DNA of 64,000 nt from Weissella bombi (lineage in GTDB: Bacteria > Bacillota > Bacilli > Lactobacillales > Lactobacillaceae), in the NCBI RefSeq assembly GCF_900094835.1, contig NZ_FMAO01000001.1, positions 124,001 through 188,000 on the forward strand, in the 5' to 3' direction. Below, piece by piece: positions 17,176 to 23,686 of this stretch (position 1 is the stretch's first letter; every line of letters starts with the position of its first letter). Under the pieces are notes generated by a model, which had not been told where the DNA came from, ran no database searches, and was given only the letters and a program-made list of their open reading frames with translations. Position numbers and translations under genes: made by a program.

Positions 17176-17820
17176 TTACTCGTCATCGGCCGTTTCAGTT
17201 GTATCAACGTCATATGTATCGTCGTCTTGAGTGATATTATCGTCTTGGTAACCGTCATCGCTATCTTGTGTCCAATCATCATCTACTTCATCTGAGCTGT
17301 CTGTGTCAGAGTCATATGAATCATCATTATCAGAAAACATTTGGTCATGTGTACCCTGCCTGTATGACCATTCAGTTTGCAATTCTCCAGAGGTTTCTTG
17401 ATCATTTGGTGTCGCATATAGAGCGTCTTTAATTGACATTCCTTTATTTTCTACTAACCATCCGGCAGGCGTCACACCGTATTGTTGTATAAACGCTGCT
17501 ACCTTTGTTTGAGGAACAGGTAGCGTATTGTTGGAATCAGAAACTTGTGTGTCATTATTCGTTGACGATGAACTAATTTCTGGCTGCGATGAGGAAACAA
17601 CACTACTTGATGATATATCAACCTTAGACCTTGATGACGTTTTTTTCTCCTTATCAACATGTTTCTTCGGTTGCTTTTGCGAGGTAGAACTTGATGCTTT
17701 AACATTCTTGTGTGATTGAGCTGACTTGTTTGAGTCACTATGATTTGCAATTAATCCCGTACCACCTGCAATTAAACCAAGTAAAACTAAACCACCTATA
17801 TAATATTTCCCATGTTTCAT
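17176..17820 (-). CDS. Membrane-anchored Ser-rich protein with acidic Asp-rich tail
   Basis: This 214-residue protein has an N-terminal hydrophobic helix (about 6-25) that acts as signal or anchor without a lipobox cysteine. A Ser/Lys linker (26-95) follows, then a short compact domain (about 100-155, KVAAFIQQYGVTPAGWLVEN) and a C-terminal tail of about 50 residues that is nearly half Asp. It should be displayed outside the membrane. The acidic tail could bind calcium or cell-wall cations. The domain is not recognised. The frame on the opposite strand is a low-complexity shadow. Confidence 0.65.
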   Translation of the reverse strand: MKHGKYYIGGLVLLGLIAGGTGLIANHSDSNKSAQSHKNVKASSSTSQKQPKKHVDKEKKTSSRSKVDISSSSVVSSSQPEISSSSTNNDTQVSDSNNTLPVPQTKVAAFIQQYGVTPAGWLVENKGMSIKDALYATPNDQETSGELQTEWSYRQGTHDQMFSDNDDSYDSDTDSSDEVDDDWTQDSDDGYQDDNITQDDDTYDVDTTETADDE

Positions 17821-18029
17821 TTACTCGTACTCCTTAAATATTTATTTTTAACCCATTTTAAGTATACAACAGTCATATCTGATGAGATTAATATATTTAG
17901 AATATGATTTAGTTATGAAATAAGGGGTCTTATTACTTACACCTAGACAATGTTTTTTAATTAAGCTTAATAAGCCCTCCTTTTGAGCTGTCAATTGCAT
18001 TGGTTGCCATTTTTAATTGTTTTTTGGGA
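17820..18029. other. Spacer with a possible decayed reading frame
   Basis: On the minus strand, in a frame other than that of the DUF4352 remnant, a short open stretch encodes FIGIGNPKKQLKMATNAIDS followed by SKGGLIKLN and a stop (about 17961-18047). It looks like the tail of a lost gene joined to the truncated DUF4352 gene. No promoter was recognised. Confidence 0.3.
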
Positions 18030-18444
18030 TTACCAATTCCGATAAAACTCTACTGAATTAACCCTTATGGTCATGCCATTACTTTGAGTTACAGTATCAC
18101 CGATATTGAAAGTTCCAGTAGGATTGTCTTTTGAATTAGATGATGAAGAACTAGTTTGTTTTGGGTTAACTTTACTTGTTACCGATGGTTTATTTGAATT
18201 TTTAATAGCATTAAAATGTATTATTTGAGTACTTAAAATTACTACGAATGAAAAAATAATACTAATTATGGATATTAATTTTTTATGGTGAAAGTTAATC
18301 GCTAGGGTAAATAAACTCATGAGAAAGGCAAAAATGAGAAGCCCTTGTACAAAAACATTGTTATCTACAAGATAGTACCAGAGAAACAATGCTAATAAAT
18401 ATTGAAATGATGCTCCATAATTTCTTTTCAGGTACGTTATGCAA
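18030..18444 (-). pseudogene. Frameshifted and truncated DUF4352-type membrane protein
   Basis: Reading from a TTG at 18444 (after GGGAG) gives MHNVPEKKLWSIISIFISIV followed by SLVLSCR and a stop at about 18365. A one-base shift continues with WYYLVDNNVFVQGLLIFAFL and a second helix pair, then a Ser-rich linker and GDTVTQSNGMTIRVNSVEF, the beginning of a DUF4352 (telokin-like) domain. The domain stops after about 25 residues instead of about 100. Both the helix pattern and the linker show the two frames were once one gene. A sequencing error at the shift is possible, but the C-terminal loss is independent of it. It carries shared leader copy 2. Confidence 0.6.
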
Positions 18445-18495
18445 TATAAATTTCTCCCGCAAAGCTTTTAACGTGAATCATTCTTGAACGTATAT
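18445..18495 (-). promoter_or_regulatory. Shared leader, copy 2
   Basis: Reading toward the gene: TATATACGTTCAAGAATGAT, then TCACGTTAAAAGCTTTGCGG, then GAGAAATTTATA before TTG. The inverted repeat is degenerate on one arm (ACGTG/AACGT, 18471-18491). Confidence 0.55.
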
Positions 18496-18528
18496 ATGCT
18501 CACCAATACGATGCCTGTTTATTAATAC

Positions 18529-18870
18529 TTACAAAGTCAATCTGTCTGATTCTTTAATCATATTAATCAGTTCATTTTTTGATACGTCTGTTTTATTTAC
18601 TAAAATCGTGTTCCAATGAGCTTTATTCATATGGTAACCAGGGTAAACCCCAATACGATTTCGCATTATTTCACCGTGTTGCGGTTCTAATTTCAGATCA
18701 ATCATTAATTCGTTATCTTTTTCAAAAATTAAAGCAATTATTTTTTTATTCGATACCTGTTTCATAGCAGTCCAAATTATTTTTTCATGACTATTTACAC
18801 CATTAAAAGGATAGTCTTCAAAAGAGTTGGTAGTTGTTTTTACTAAGTTAATTAATGTTTGACGGTCCAT
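18529..18870 (-). CDS. MmcQ/YjbR family protein
   Basis: A 113-residue protein with the MmcQ/YjbR (CyaY-like fold) pattern: a start-near FEDYPF segment, KIIALIFEKDNELMIDLKLE strands, and YPGYHMNKAHWNTIL, the most conserved family block. Members are described as putative DNA-binding proteins; no function is established. The ATG at 18870 has ribosome site AAGGAG; the longer frame to 18927 is rejected. Confidence 0.8.
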   Translation of the reverse strand: MDRQTLINLVKTTTNSFEDYPFNGVNSHEKIIWTAMKQVSNKKIIALIFEKDNELMIDLKLEPQHGEIMRNRIGVYPGYHMNKAHWNTILVNKTDVSKNELINMIKESDRLTL

Positions 18871-18961
18871 TTTGTACTCCTTTTTTATTAAATTGTACAA
18901 GCTTGTTGCTACATGTATAAGTGGCAATAGTATTATAATGACTACTATTGGGGGTAGGGCT

Positions 18962-19708
18962 ATGATAATAATAAATTTTTTTGCTAAACATAGAAAGTTT
19001 TTTGGTTCGCTTTTCCTTATAGTTTTACTAGTGCTATTAGGATTTACGGTGGCATCTGTTTTTTATGGTAGTACTATTGGAACACTAGCAGATTGGGTAA
19101 GTGGATTAGGTAGTGTAGGGGCAATCGCAGCAGTCTGGTGGCAATCAACTACAGATATAAAACGAATGGAACAATCGCGCGAGGATGAAATACGTGAGAA
19201 TAGAAAACAAGAAGTGATTAATTACGCAGGAAATTTAAAAGACTTAAGATTTCAATTGATTGGCTTTAACACACTTCTTCGTAAATTTATTTATCTAGAC
19301 GGCAATGAAAGTAAACCAAATTATAATGTCAGTTTAACGGAATTAAAGTTTATATCTTCAAAAATAAACGAAATGGTCAGTCTTTGTAATTATGATCTCT
19401 CAAAAATTATAGAATTCAAAAATAAAGATGATGATTTTGAACATGCTCGAAATATAGAAGTGGCGTTTTCTGTTTCCATTTTGAACGCCAAAAATTATTT
19501 AGAACTTCAAATATTGAAGTGGGAAGAAGCTGGTGAGCTTAATTCAAGAGAAGTACACGATTGTTTATATGATATTTACCATAATATTATAAAATATACT
19601 AAAGAATGCACGTGTTCTAGATGCATTAATAAAAAGAATAATAAAAATGTTAATGTGCTGGGACGAGAGATAGAAGTAGTCTCAAATTTTATAAACTCTT
19701 TTGAATAA
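18962..19708 (+). CDS. Hypothetical membrane protein with cytoplasmic helical domain
   Basis: This 248-residue protein has two transmembrane helices (about 13-35 and 43-63; the second ends GLGSVGAIAAVWW), then a charged, probably coiled-coil helix (KRMEQSREDEIRENRKQE) and a cytoplasmic domain of about 170 residues. That domain ends with a CTCSRC cysteine motif, possibly metal-binding. The ATG at 18962 follows GGGGGTAGGG; the frame upstream to 18872 is rejected. Proteins of this build are common in accessory regions of Firmicutes and are uncharacterised. A TATAAT lies at 18934-18939. Confidence 0.65.
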   Translation: MIIINFFAKHRKFFGSLFLIVLLVLLGFTVASVFYGSTIGTLADWVSGLGSVGAIAAVWWQSTTDIKRMEQSREDEIRENRKQEVINYAGNLKDLRFQLIGFNTLLRKFIYLDGNESKPNYNVSLTELKFISSKINEMVSLCNYDLSKIIEFKNKDDDFEHARNIEVAFSVSILNAKNYLELQILKWEEAGELNSREVHDCLYDIYHNIIKYTKECTCSRCINKKNNKNVNVLGREIEVVSNFINSFE

Positions 19709-19719
19709 ACACAAAGATA

Positions 19720-19975
19720 GTAATTATCAGGCAACTCAAAAGTGCTTATAAGGTGCTAATTGGTAAATTGTTGAAATTATTTCGGTGATTTACCGCCTAA
19801 TTTTGTTTGTATACGTGATTATTGTAATAATTTAACCAATTATTGATTACTTTCATGAAATTTTGTGCAGATACATTTTTTTCAAAGTCTAAATTTCTAT
19901 TTTTAACTTATTGAAGAACCTTTCAATTGATACATTATCTAAACATGCGGAACTATCAAAATATTCTCGAATAGT
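19720..19975 (-). pseudogene. Remnant of an IS3-family transposase (OrfB C-terminus)
   Basis: Minus-strand pieces in different frames read SSACLDNVSIERFFNKLKIE, DFEKNVSAQNFMKVINNWLN with YYNN, then RIQTKLGGKSPK and, after stops, HLISTFELPD. This order matches the end of the IS3/IS150-group integrase: the C-L-D-N...E-R-F-F-x-x-L-K-x-E block containing the last catalytic glutamate, then Y-Y-N-x-x-R-I-Q-x-K-L. At least two frameshifts and several stops show long decay. No terminal inverted repeats could be placed. Confidence 0.75.
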
Positions 19976-19989
19976 TTTTAGGTTACTTA

Positions 19990-20036
19990 GAATAAAATCC
20001 CCCAGAAGTTAAATTTTGCCTTAACTTCCGGGGGAT
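19990..20036 (-). terminator. Terminator of the DUF4236 operon
   Basis: On the minus strand, TCCCCCGGAAGTTAA pairs with TTAACTTCTGGGGGA around an 8-base loop and is followed by TTTTATT. Confidence 0.85.
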
Positions 20037-20073
20037 AACTTTAGCATGCCATCAGTAAGGTGACATTTTATTT

Positions 20074-20421
20074 TTAAACGAAAAATAGTCCAATAAAAAT
20101 AATAAGAAAAGCTATAATTATCAGCCACTTTGTAGATATAATTTTTTTATTTAATACCTGTTGAGTACTATCTACATTATCTATTTGTTTAGTATGTAAG
20201 TTGACGATGTTTTTTTGATTATTTGGACTAGTGGTTTTATTTGAATAATCTTTTACCCACGACATACCTGAACCTGGGATAGAAGTGGTAGTTTGAATAC
20301 CACCATTTGCTTTTTTTGTATATCTAAATCCCTTACCACCTACACTCCAGCCAATACCAGATTTACTAAAGTTAATCCTAAATGGTCCAAAATTTTTACT
20401 TTTACGATATCTAAAACCCAT
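20074..20421 (-). CDS. DUF4236 domain membrane protein
   Basis: A 115-residue protein with an N-terminal DUF4236 domain (GFRYRKSKNFGPFRINFSKS, then GIGWSVGGKGFRYTK and TTTSIPGSGMSW), a polar linker and one C-terminal helix (about 93-114) ending at the last residue. It would be a tail-anchored protein with the domain in the cytoplasm. DUF4236 has no assigned function but is frequent in mobile and accessory regions. It follows the coiled-coil protein gene by 18 bases and shares its terminator, so the two form an operon. Confidence 0.82.
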   Translation of the reverse strand: MGFRYRKSKNFGPFRINFSKSGIGWSVGGKGFRYTKKANGGIQTTTSIPGSGMSWVKDYSNKTTSPNNQKNIVNLHTKQIDNVDSTQQVLNKKIISTKWLIIIAFLIIFIGLFFV

Positions 20422-20439
20422 TACTTACTCCTTCAAAAA

Positions 20440-21171
20440 TTAATGTGCAACTTGCCAATGATAGCCAGGATCAAGTGCCTCGCCAGGTCCTTTTATATGA
20501 CTGTGACCTTTACGTGTTTCCCATGTGTACCCATCTTGTATTTCCCAATGACTACCAGTTCTTACACCTCCACTGTTATTTGTTGATGTAGATGGGGTGT
20601 CGTTTTGGACTGAAACTTGTGCAGCAGCTTGTGCTTGTTTATTTGATGCTGCAATACTTTGACTTTGTGCAACACTAGCAGAAATTGATGCAGCTTGTTG
20701 TTCAGAAGAGACAGATTTAGATTGTGCAATGTTTCGTGCGGCTTTTTCTGATTCTAACTTAGATGAAGCGACTATACTTTCAGATGTAATTTTTTCAGAG
20801 GAAGCAATACTTTCGGATTTAGCCTTAGATGACGCATCGGCTTTTTCAGAGCTTTCAGATTTTGCTTTTTCTGAAGCTAATTGCTCAGATTTTGCACGCG
20901 AAGAAGTTGCTTTAGCTTTCTTCGCTTTTACAGACGATTTAGCCGAACTATCTTTATTAATTTTCTTACTTGTTTGTGCTTTTGTTGGTCCATTAGCCCG
21001 TGTATTATCAGAAATATTGGATGCTGTGAAAACCAAGCCCATAAACATCACAAATAAACTAGTAATTACAATTCCAAATGTTCTAAAGATAGATCTATTT
21101 TTATGTTCAGAAATACTTCTCCAAAATATCCAAGCACCCAAAAAAATAATAACCCAACCAATAAATACCAT
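20440..21171 (-). CDS. Membrane protein with long Ala/Ser/Lys helical stalk
   Basis: This 243-residue protein begins with two hydrophobic helices (about 2-18 and 28-50), followed by a 130-residue repeat-like stalk rich in Ala, Ser, Lys and Glu (SEKAKSESSEKADASSKAKS) that is predicted helical. The C-terminal 40-residue module is Trp/His/Gly-rich (SHWEIQDGYTWETRKGHSHI, then GYHW). The stalk and end module should lie outside the membrane. No family is recognised. It is first in an operon with the DUF4236 gene and has shared leader copy 3. The opposite-strand frame at 20729-21187 is a shadow. Confidence 0.65.
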   Translation of the reverse strand: MVFIGWVIIFLGAWIFWRSISEHKNRSIFRTFGIVITSLFVMFMGLVFTASNISDNTRANGPTKAQTSKKINKDSSAKSSVKAKKAKATSSRAKSEQLASEKAKSESSEKADASSKAKSESIASSEKITSESIVASSKLESEKAARNIAQSKSVSSEQQAASISASVAQSQSIAASNKQAQAAAQVSVQNDTPSTSTNNSGGVRTGSHWEIQDGYTWETRKGHSHIKGPGEALDPGYHWQVAH

Positions 21172-21218
21172 AACCTTACTTCCTTAACAGCTTTTAACGT
21201 GATTCAGTTATTACACGT
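21172..21218 (-). promoter_or_regulatory. Shared leader, copy 3
   Basis: Reading toward the gene: ACGTGTAATAACTGAATCAC, then GTTAAAAGCTGTTAAGGAAG, then TAAGGTT before the ATG. The inverted repeat ACGTG-N12-CACGT is at 21197-21218, with one extra spacer base compared with copy 1. Confidence 0.6.
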
Positions 21219-21418
21219 AATACGTACTCCATTATTCAGTAGTAGAAGGGGATATTTGTTCGATGTATCAATGGAAATCAGTCTTGTTTTGCGTTTTTTA
21301 TTCAGAATTTGTATAGGAAAATTCAATATGCTTTATTTTATGATCCAAACAAAATGTTACTCTACTGCACCTATGTTCATTTCTATCAGTAATTTCAATA
21401 GTTATTCGTGAATAAACT

Positions 21419-21772
21419 TTATTTACCAGTATCTTTCATGGTATTAAGCACTGCCAGAAGGGCATTTTTGTATTCTTTTGATAATGGCTGACCGTTGAAT
21501 ACCGCCACGCCTTCTTCTGACAATACTTTGGCTAAATCCACTGGGTCAGCAATTTTCTTGTTTGCATGCATTTCATTGATATTATTATCTAGTAAGTGAT
21601 CAGTAGATACATCAAGAACATCCGCCACAGCTTTAACAGTGGCAAATTTTGGCTTTACACCTTGATTGTACCTATAAAGAGCATTTTCCGATAAGCCAGC
21701 TTTTAAAGCAGTTTGCTTAAGATTTAAACCACGCTCATCAGCTGTTTGTTTAATTCGTTCAAACGTTGTCAT
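21419..21772 (-). CDS. XRE family transcriptional regulator (CI-like)
   Basis: A 117-residue regulator with an N-terminal helix-turn-helix (about 4-62: LNLKQTALKAGLSENALYRY, then KPKFATVKAVADVLDVSTDHLL) and a C-terminal region of about 50 residues of unknown role, without a peptidase motif. GGAG six bases before ATG at 21772 decides the start; an ATG at 21784 overlaps that site. A 20-bp perfect inverted repeat begins 15 bases upstream and is a likely autoregulatory operator. A short AT-rich region separates it from the coiled-coil/DUF4236 operon, which it could also control. Confidence 0.87.
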   Translation of the reverse strand: MTTFERIKQTADERGLNLKQTALKAGLSENALYRYNQGVKPKFATVKAVADVLDVSTDHLLDNNINEMHANKKIADPVDLAKVLSEEGVAVFNGQPLSKEYKNALLAVLNTMKDTGK

Positions 21773-21786
21773 TTTAATCTCCATGT

Positions 21787-21837
21787 TTGAATAAATTAAT
21801 TACACAGATTATTAATGTGTGTAATTAATTTATTCAA
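21787..21837. promoter_or_regulatory. 20-bp perfect inverted repeat, putative operator with mirrored promoters
   Basis: Left arm 21787-21806 (TTGAATAAATTAATTACACA) and right arm 21818-21837 are exact reverse complements, separated by GATTATTAATG. Each arm starts with TTGAAT. On the minus strand TTGAAT is 17 bases from TAATAA, and on the plus strand 17 bases from TATTAA, both in the spacer. The minus-strand promoter would drive the XRE gene with a leader of about 30 bases. Confidence 0.65.
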
Positions 21838-21839
21838 GT

Positions 21840-22054
21840 AATTGAGCAACAAGAAACAGTCTTTAAGTAATAAAAGTACTGGTAAGCAAATATTAATATA
21901 AGATTCTGTGTTTGTTTTTCTATGTCTTAATTGTATACAACTGTGTAATAAAAGACAATATCTTGATAAAGATGGACTTAGTATCAATGAAGGGCGCCTA
22001 TGGATGGTGTGGATTTGTACAACCCTGATTCATTACTAGCTAAATAAAATTACA
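21840..22054 (+). other. Gene-free region between XRE operator and terminator
   Basis: No convincing gene is seen. A plus-strand transcript from the mirrored promoter would cross this region and end at the terminator at 22055. It includes a tiny frame at 21971-22027 (MDLVSMKGAYGWCGFVQP) with only a weak ribosome site, and a palindrome TTGTATACAA (21931-21940). A minus-strand frame (21796-21987) lacks a ribosome site. Confidence 0.35.
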
Positions 22055-22098
22055 CCTAATAGGTTATGTTTAAATGCATAACTTAGTAGGCTTTTTTT
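22055..22098 (+). terminator. Plus-strand terminator without an assigned gene
   Basis: CCTAATAGGTTATG and CATAACTTAGTAGG pair at 12 of 14 positions and are followed by seven Ts. No annotated plus-strand gene lies between it and 19708. Confidence 0.75.
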
Positions 22099-22232
22099 CA
22101 TGTTTCAGATAAGATAGTATAATAAATGGAAAGAACAAACTAATTAATATTAATATTGCTTATAAAAGCCAAGTGATTGGAAAAGTGATTGAGATATACA
22201 TAAACATTGACACAAAGGGGTTTACAAGAGAT

Positions 22233-23066
22233 ATGCCAGAACTGCCTGAAGTAGAAACTGTCCGTCGCGGACTTACAAATTTAGTTGCCGGAAGAACAGT
22301 ACAAAGTACAGAAGTTAGATGGGAAAAAACGGTTGGTGGATTGACTGCCGAAGAATTTAATGATGCATTGCAGAATCAAAAAATCATAAAGATTGATCGC
22401 CGTGGTAAGTATTTATTATTCCGTTTTACAAATGATATTACGATGGTTTCGCATTTAAGAATGGAAGGATCATACTATACGGTACCTGCAGGAACAGAGC
22501 CGGGTAAACACGACTTAGTCACTTTTCATCTTGATGAAGGAATCGACTTGTTCTATCGTGACACACGTAAATTTGGTCGTATGAATATCGTACCAAACGA
22601 TAAGGTCATGACAGTTGCAGGCTTAGCAACAATTGGTCCTGAACCAACTGAAGAAGACTTAACACTTGATTACATGATTAGTGAATTTGGTAAGTCAAAG
22701 ATGCACGTAAAACCATTCTTACTAAATCAAAATCACATTGCTGGTTTAGGAAATATCTATGTTGATGAGACCCTTTGGCAATCAAAGATTCATCCCCTAA
22801 CACCAGCCAACAAAATAACAAAAGAAGAATTAGCCATCTTACGTGAAAATATCATTCACGAATTAGCACGTGCAACTGAACATCATGGTACAACCGTGCA
22901 TAGTTTTACGAATGTCTTTGGTAATGCAGGTGAATTCCAAAATGAATTACAAGTATATGGTCGTGTCGGGCAGCCTTGTCTACGCTGTGGTGAACCTTTG
23001 CTGAAAACAAAAGTAGCGCAACGTGGTACGACTTATTGTCCTGTTTGCCAAGTAGAAAGGTCATAA
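22233..23066 (+). CDS. mutM: Formamidopyrimidine-DNA glycosylase
   Basis: This 277-residue bifunctional glycosylase/AP lyase excises 8-oxoguanine and formamidopyrimidines in base excision repair. After Met removal the catalytic proline and glutamate are P2 and E3 (MPELPEVETVRRGL). The helix-two-turn-helix (NHIAGLGNIYVDE) and the C-terminal zinc finger (CLRCGEPL and CPVC) are intact. The frame reaches 22173, but the catalytic N-terminus fixes the start at 22233. It heads the mutM-coaE-dnaB-dnaI operon. Confidence 0.95.
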   Translation: MPELPEVETVRRGLTNLVAGRTVQSTEVRWEKTVGGLTAEEFNDALQNQKIIKIDRRGKYLLFRFTNDITMVSHLRMEGSYYTVPAGTEPGKHDLVTFHLDEGIDLFYRDTRKFGRMNIVPNDKVMTVAGLATIGPEPTEEDLTLDYMISEFGKSKMHVKPFLLNQNHIAGLGNIYVDETLWQSKIHPLTPANKITKEELAILRENIIHELARATEHHGTTVHSFTNVFGNAGEFQNELQVYGRVGQPCLRCGEPLLKTKVAQRGTTYCPVCQVERS

Positions 23067-23068
23067 TA

Positions 23069-23662
23069 ATGTTTAAACTAGGGTTAACGGGTGGCATTGC
23101 AACCGGAAAATCAACAATTTCAACATATTTAAGTTCTAAAAATATTCCCATATTAGACGCTGATAAGATTGCTCGACAAGTGGTTGAACCCGGTACACCA
23201 GGTTTAGCAGAAATTGTCCAGTATTTTGGGGATGACATTTTACAAGATGATCAGACGCTTAACCGTAAAGCACTTGGTCAAATTGTCTTTAATGACGAAC
23301 AAGCGTTACAAAAACTAAACGAAATTACACATCCGCGCATACAACAGATGATGATGGATCAAGTAGCAGTACTAGCAAAAAGTAATACACCACTAGTGAT
23401 TTTGGATATTCCATTACTGTTAGAAAATCATAATGAAGCTGGTGCTGATGCGGTTATGTTAGTAACTATTCCTAAAACGCTACAATTAGAGCGGTTAATG
23501 AATCGTAATCATCTCACGCAAGCAGAAGCAGAAAGTCGCATTGCAGCACAGATGCCACTAGCCGAAAAAGAACAGTTAGCAGATTACATTATTGATAATT
23601 CGGGTTCAGTTGCAGATACATACAAGCAAGTTGACCAGGTTATTAATCAGATACTAGCGTAA
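23069..23662 (+). CDS. coaE: Dephospho-CoA kinase
   Basis: A 197-residue kinase that performs the last step of coenzyme A synthesis, 3'-phosphorylation of dephospho-CoA. P-loop GLTGGIATGKST is at about 5-16; DADKIARQVVEPG and the PLLLEN lid region are conserved. The ATG is two bases after the mutM stop, and the frame upstream to 23036 overlaps mutM and is rejected. In many relatives nrdR follows; here dnaB follows after 24 bases. Confidence 0.95.
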   Translation: MFKLGLTGGIATGKSTISTYLSSKNIPILDADKIARQVVEPGTPGLAEIVQYFGDDILQDDQTLNRKALGQIVFNDEQALQKLNEITHPRIQQMMMDQVAVLAKSNTPLVILDIPLLLENHNEAGADAVMLVTIPKTLQLERLMNRNHLTQAEAESRIAAQMPLAEKEQLADYIIDNSGSVADTYKQVDQVINQILA

Positions 23663-23686
23663 TGACAAGAAAGGAGTAATAGAATT

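Noticed and set aside
17528-17719. Plus-strand frame opposite the Ser-rich linker
   Set aside because: Antisense of low-complexity Ser codons.
18090-18150. Intact lipoprotein reading for the DUF4352 gene
   Set aside because: There is no signal peptide with lipobox, the frame is broken near the N-terminus, and the domain is cut short.
20729-21187. 152-codon plus-strand frame rich in Ala, Leu, Ser and Phe
   Set aside because: It is the antisense image of the Ala/Ser/Lys repeat stalk; it has no ribosome site, and the minus strand has the shared leader and start.
21796-21987. 63-codon minus-strand frame upstream of the XRE gene
   Set aside because: No ribosome site, runs through the large inverted repeat, and has no recognisable protein features.
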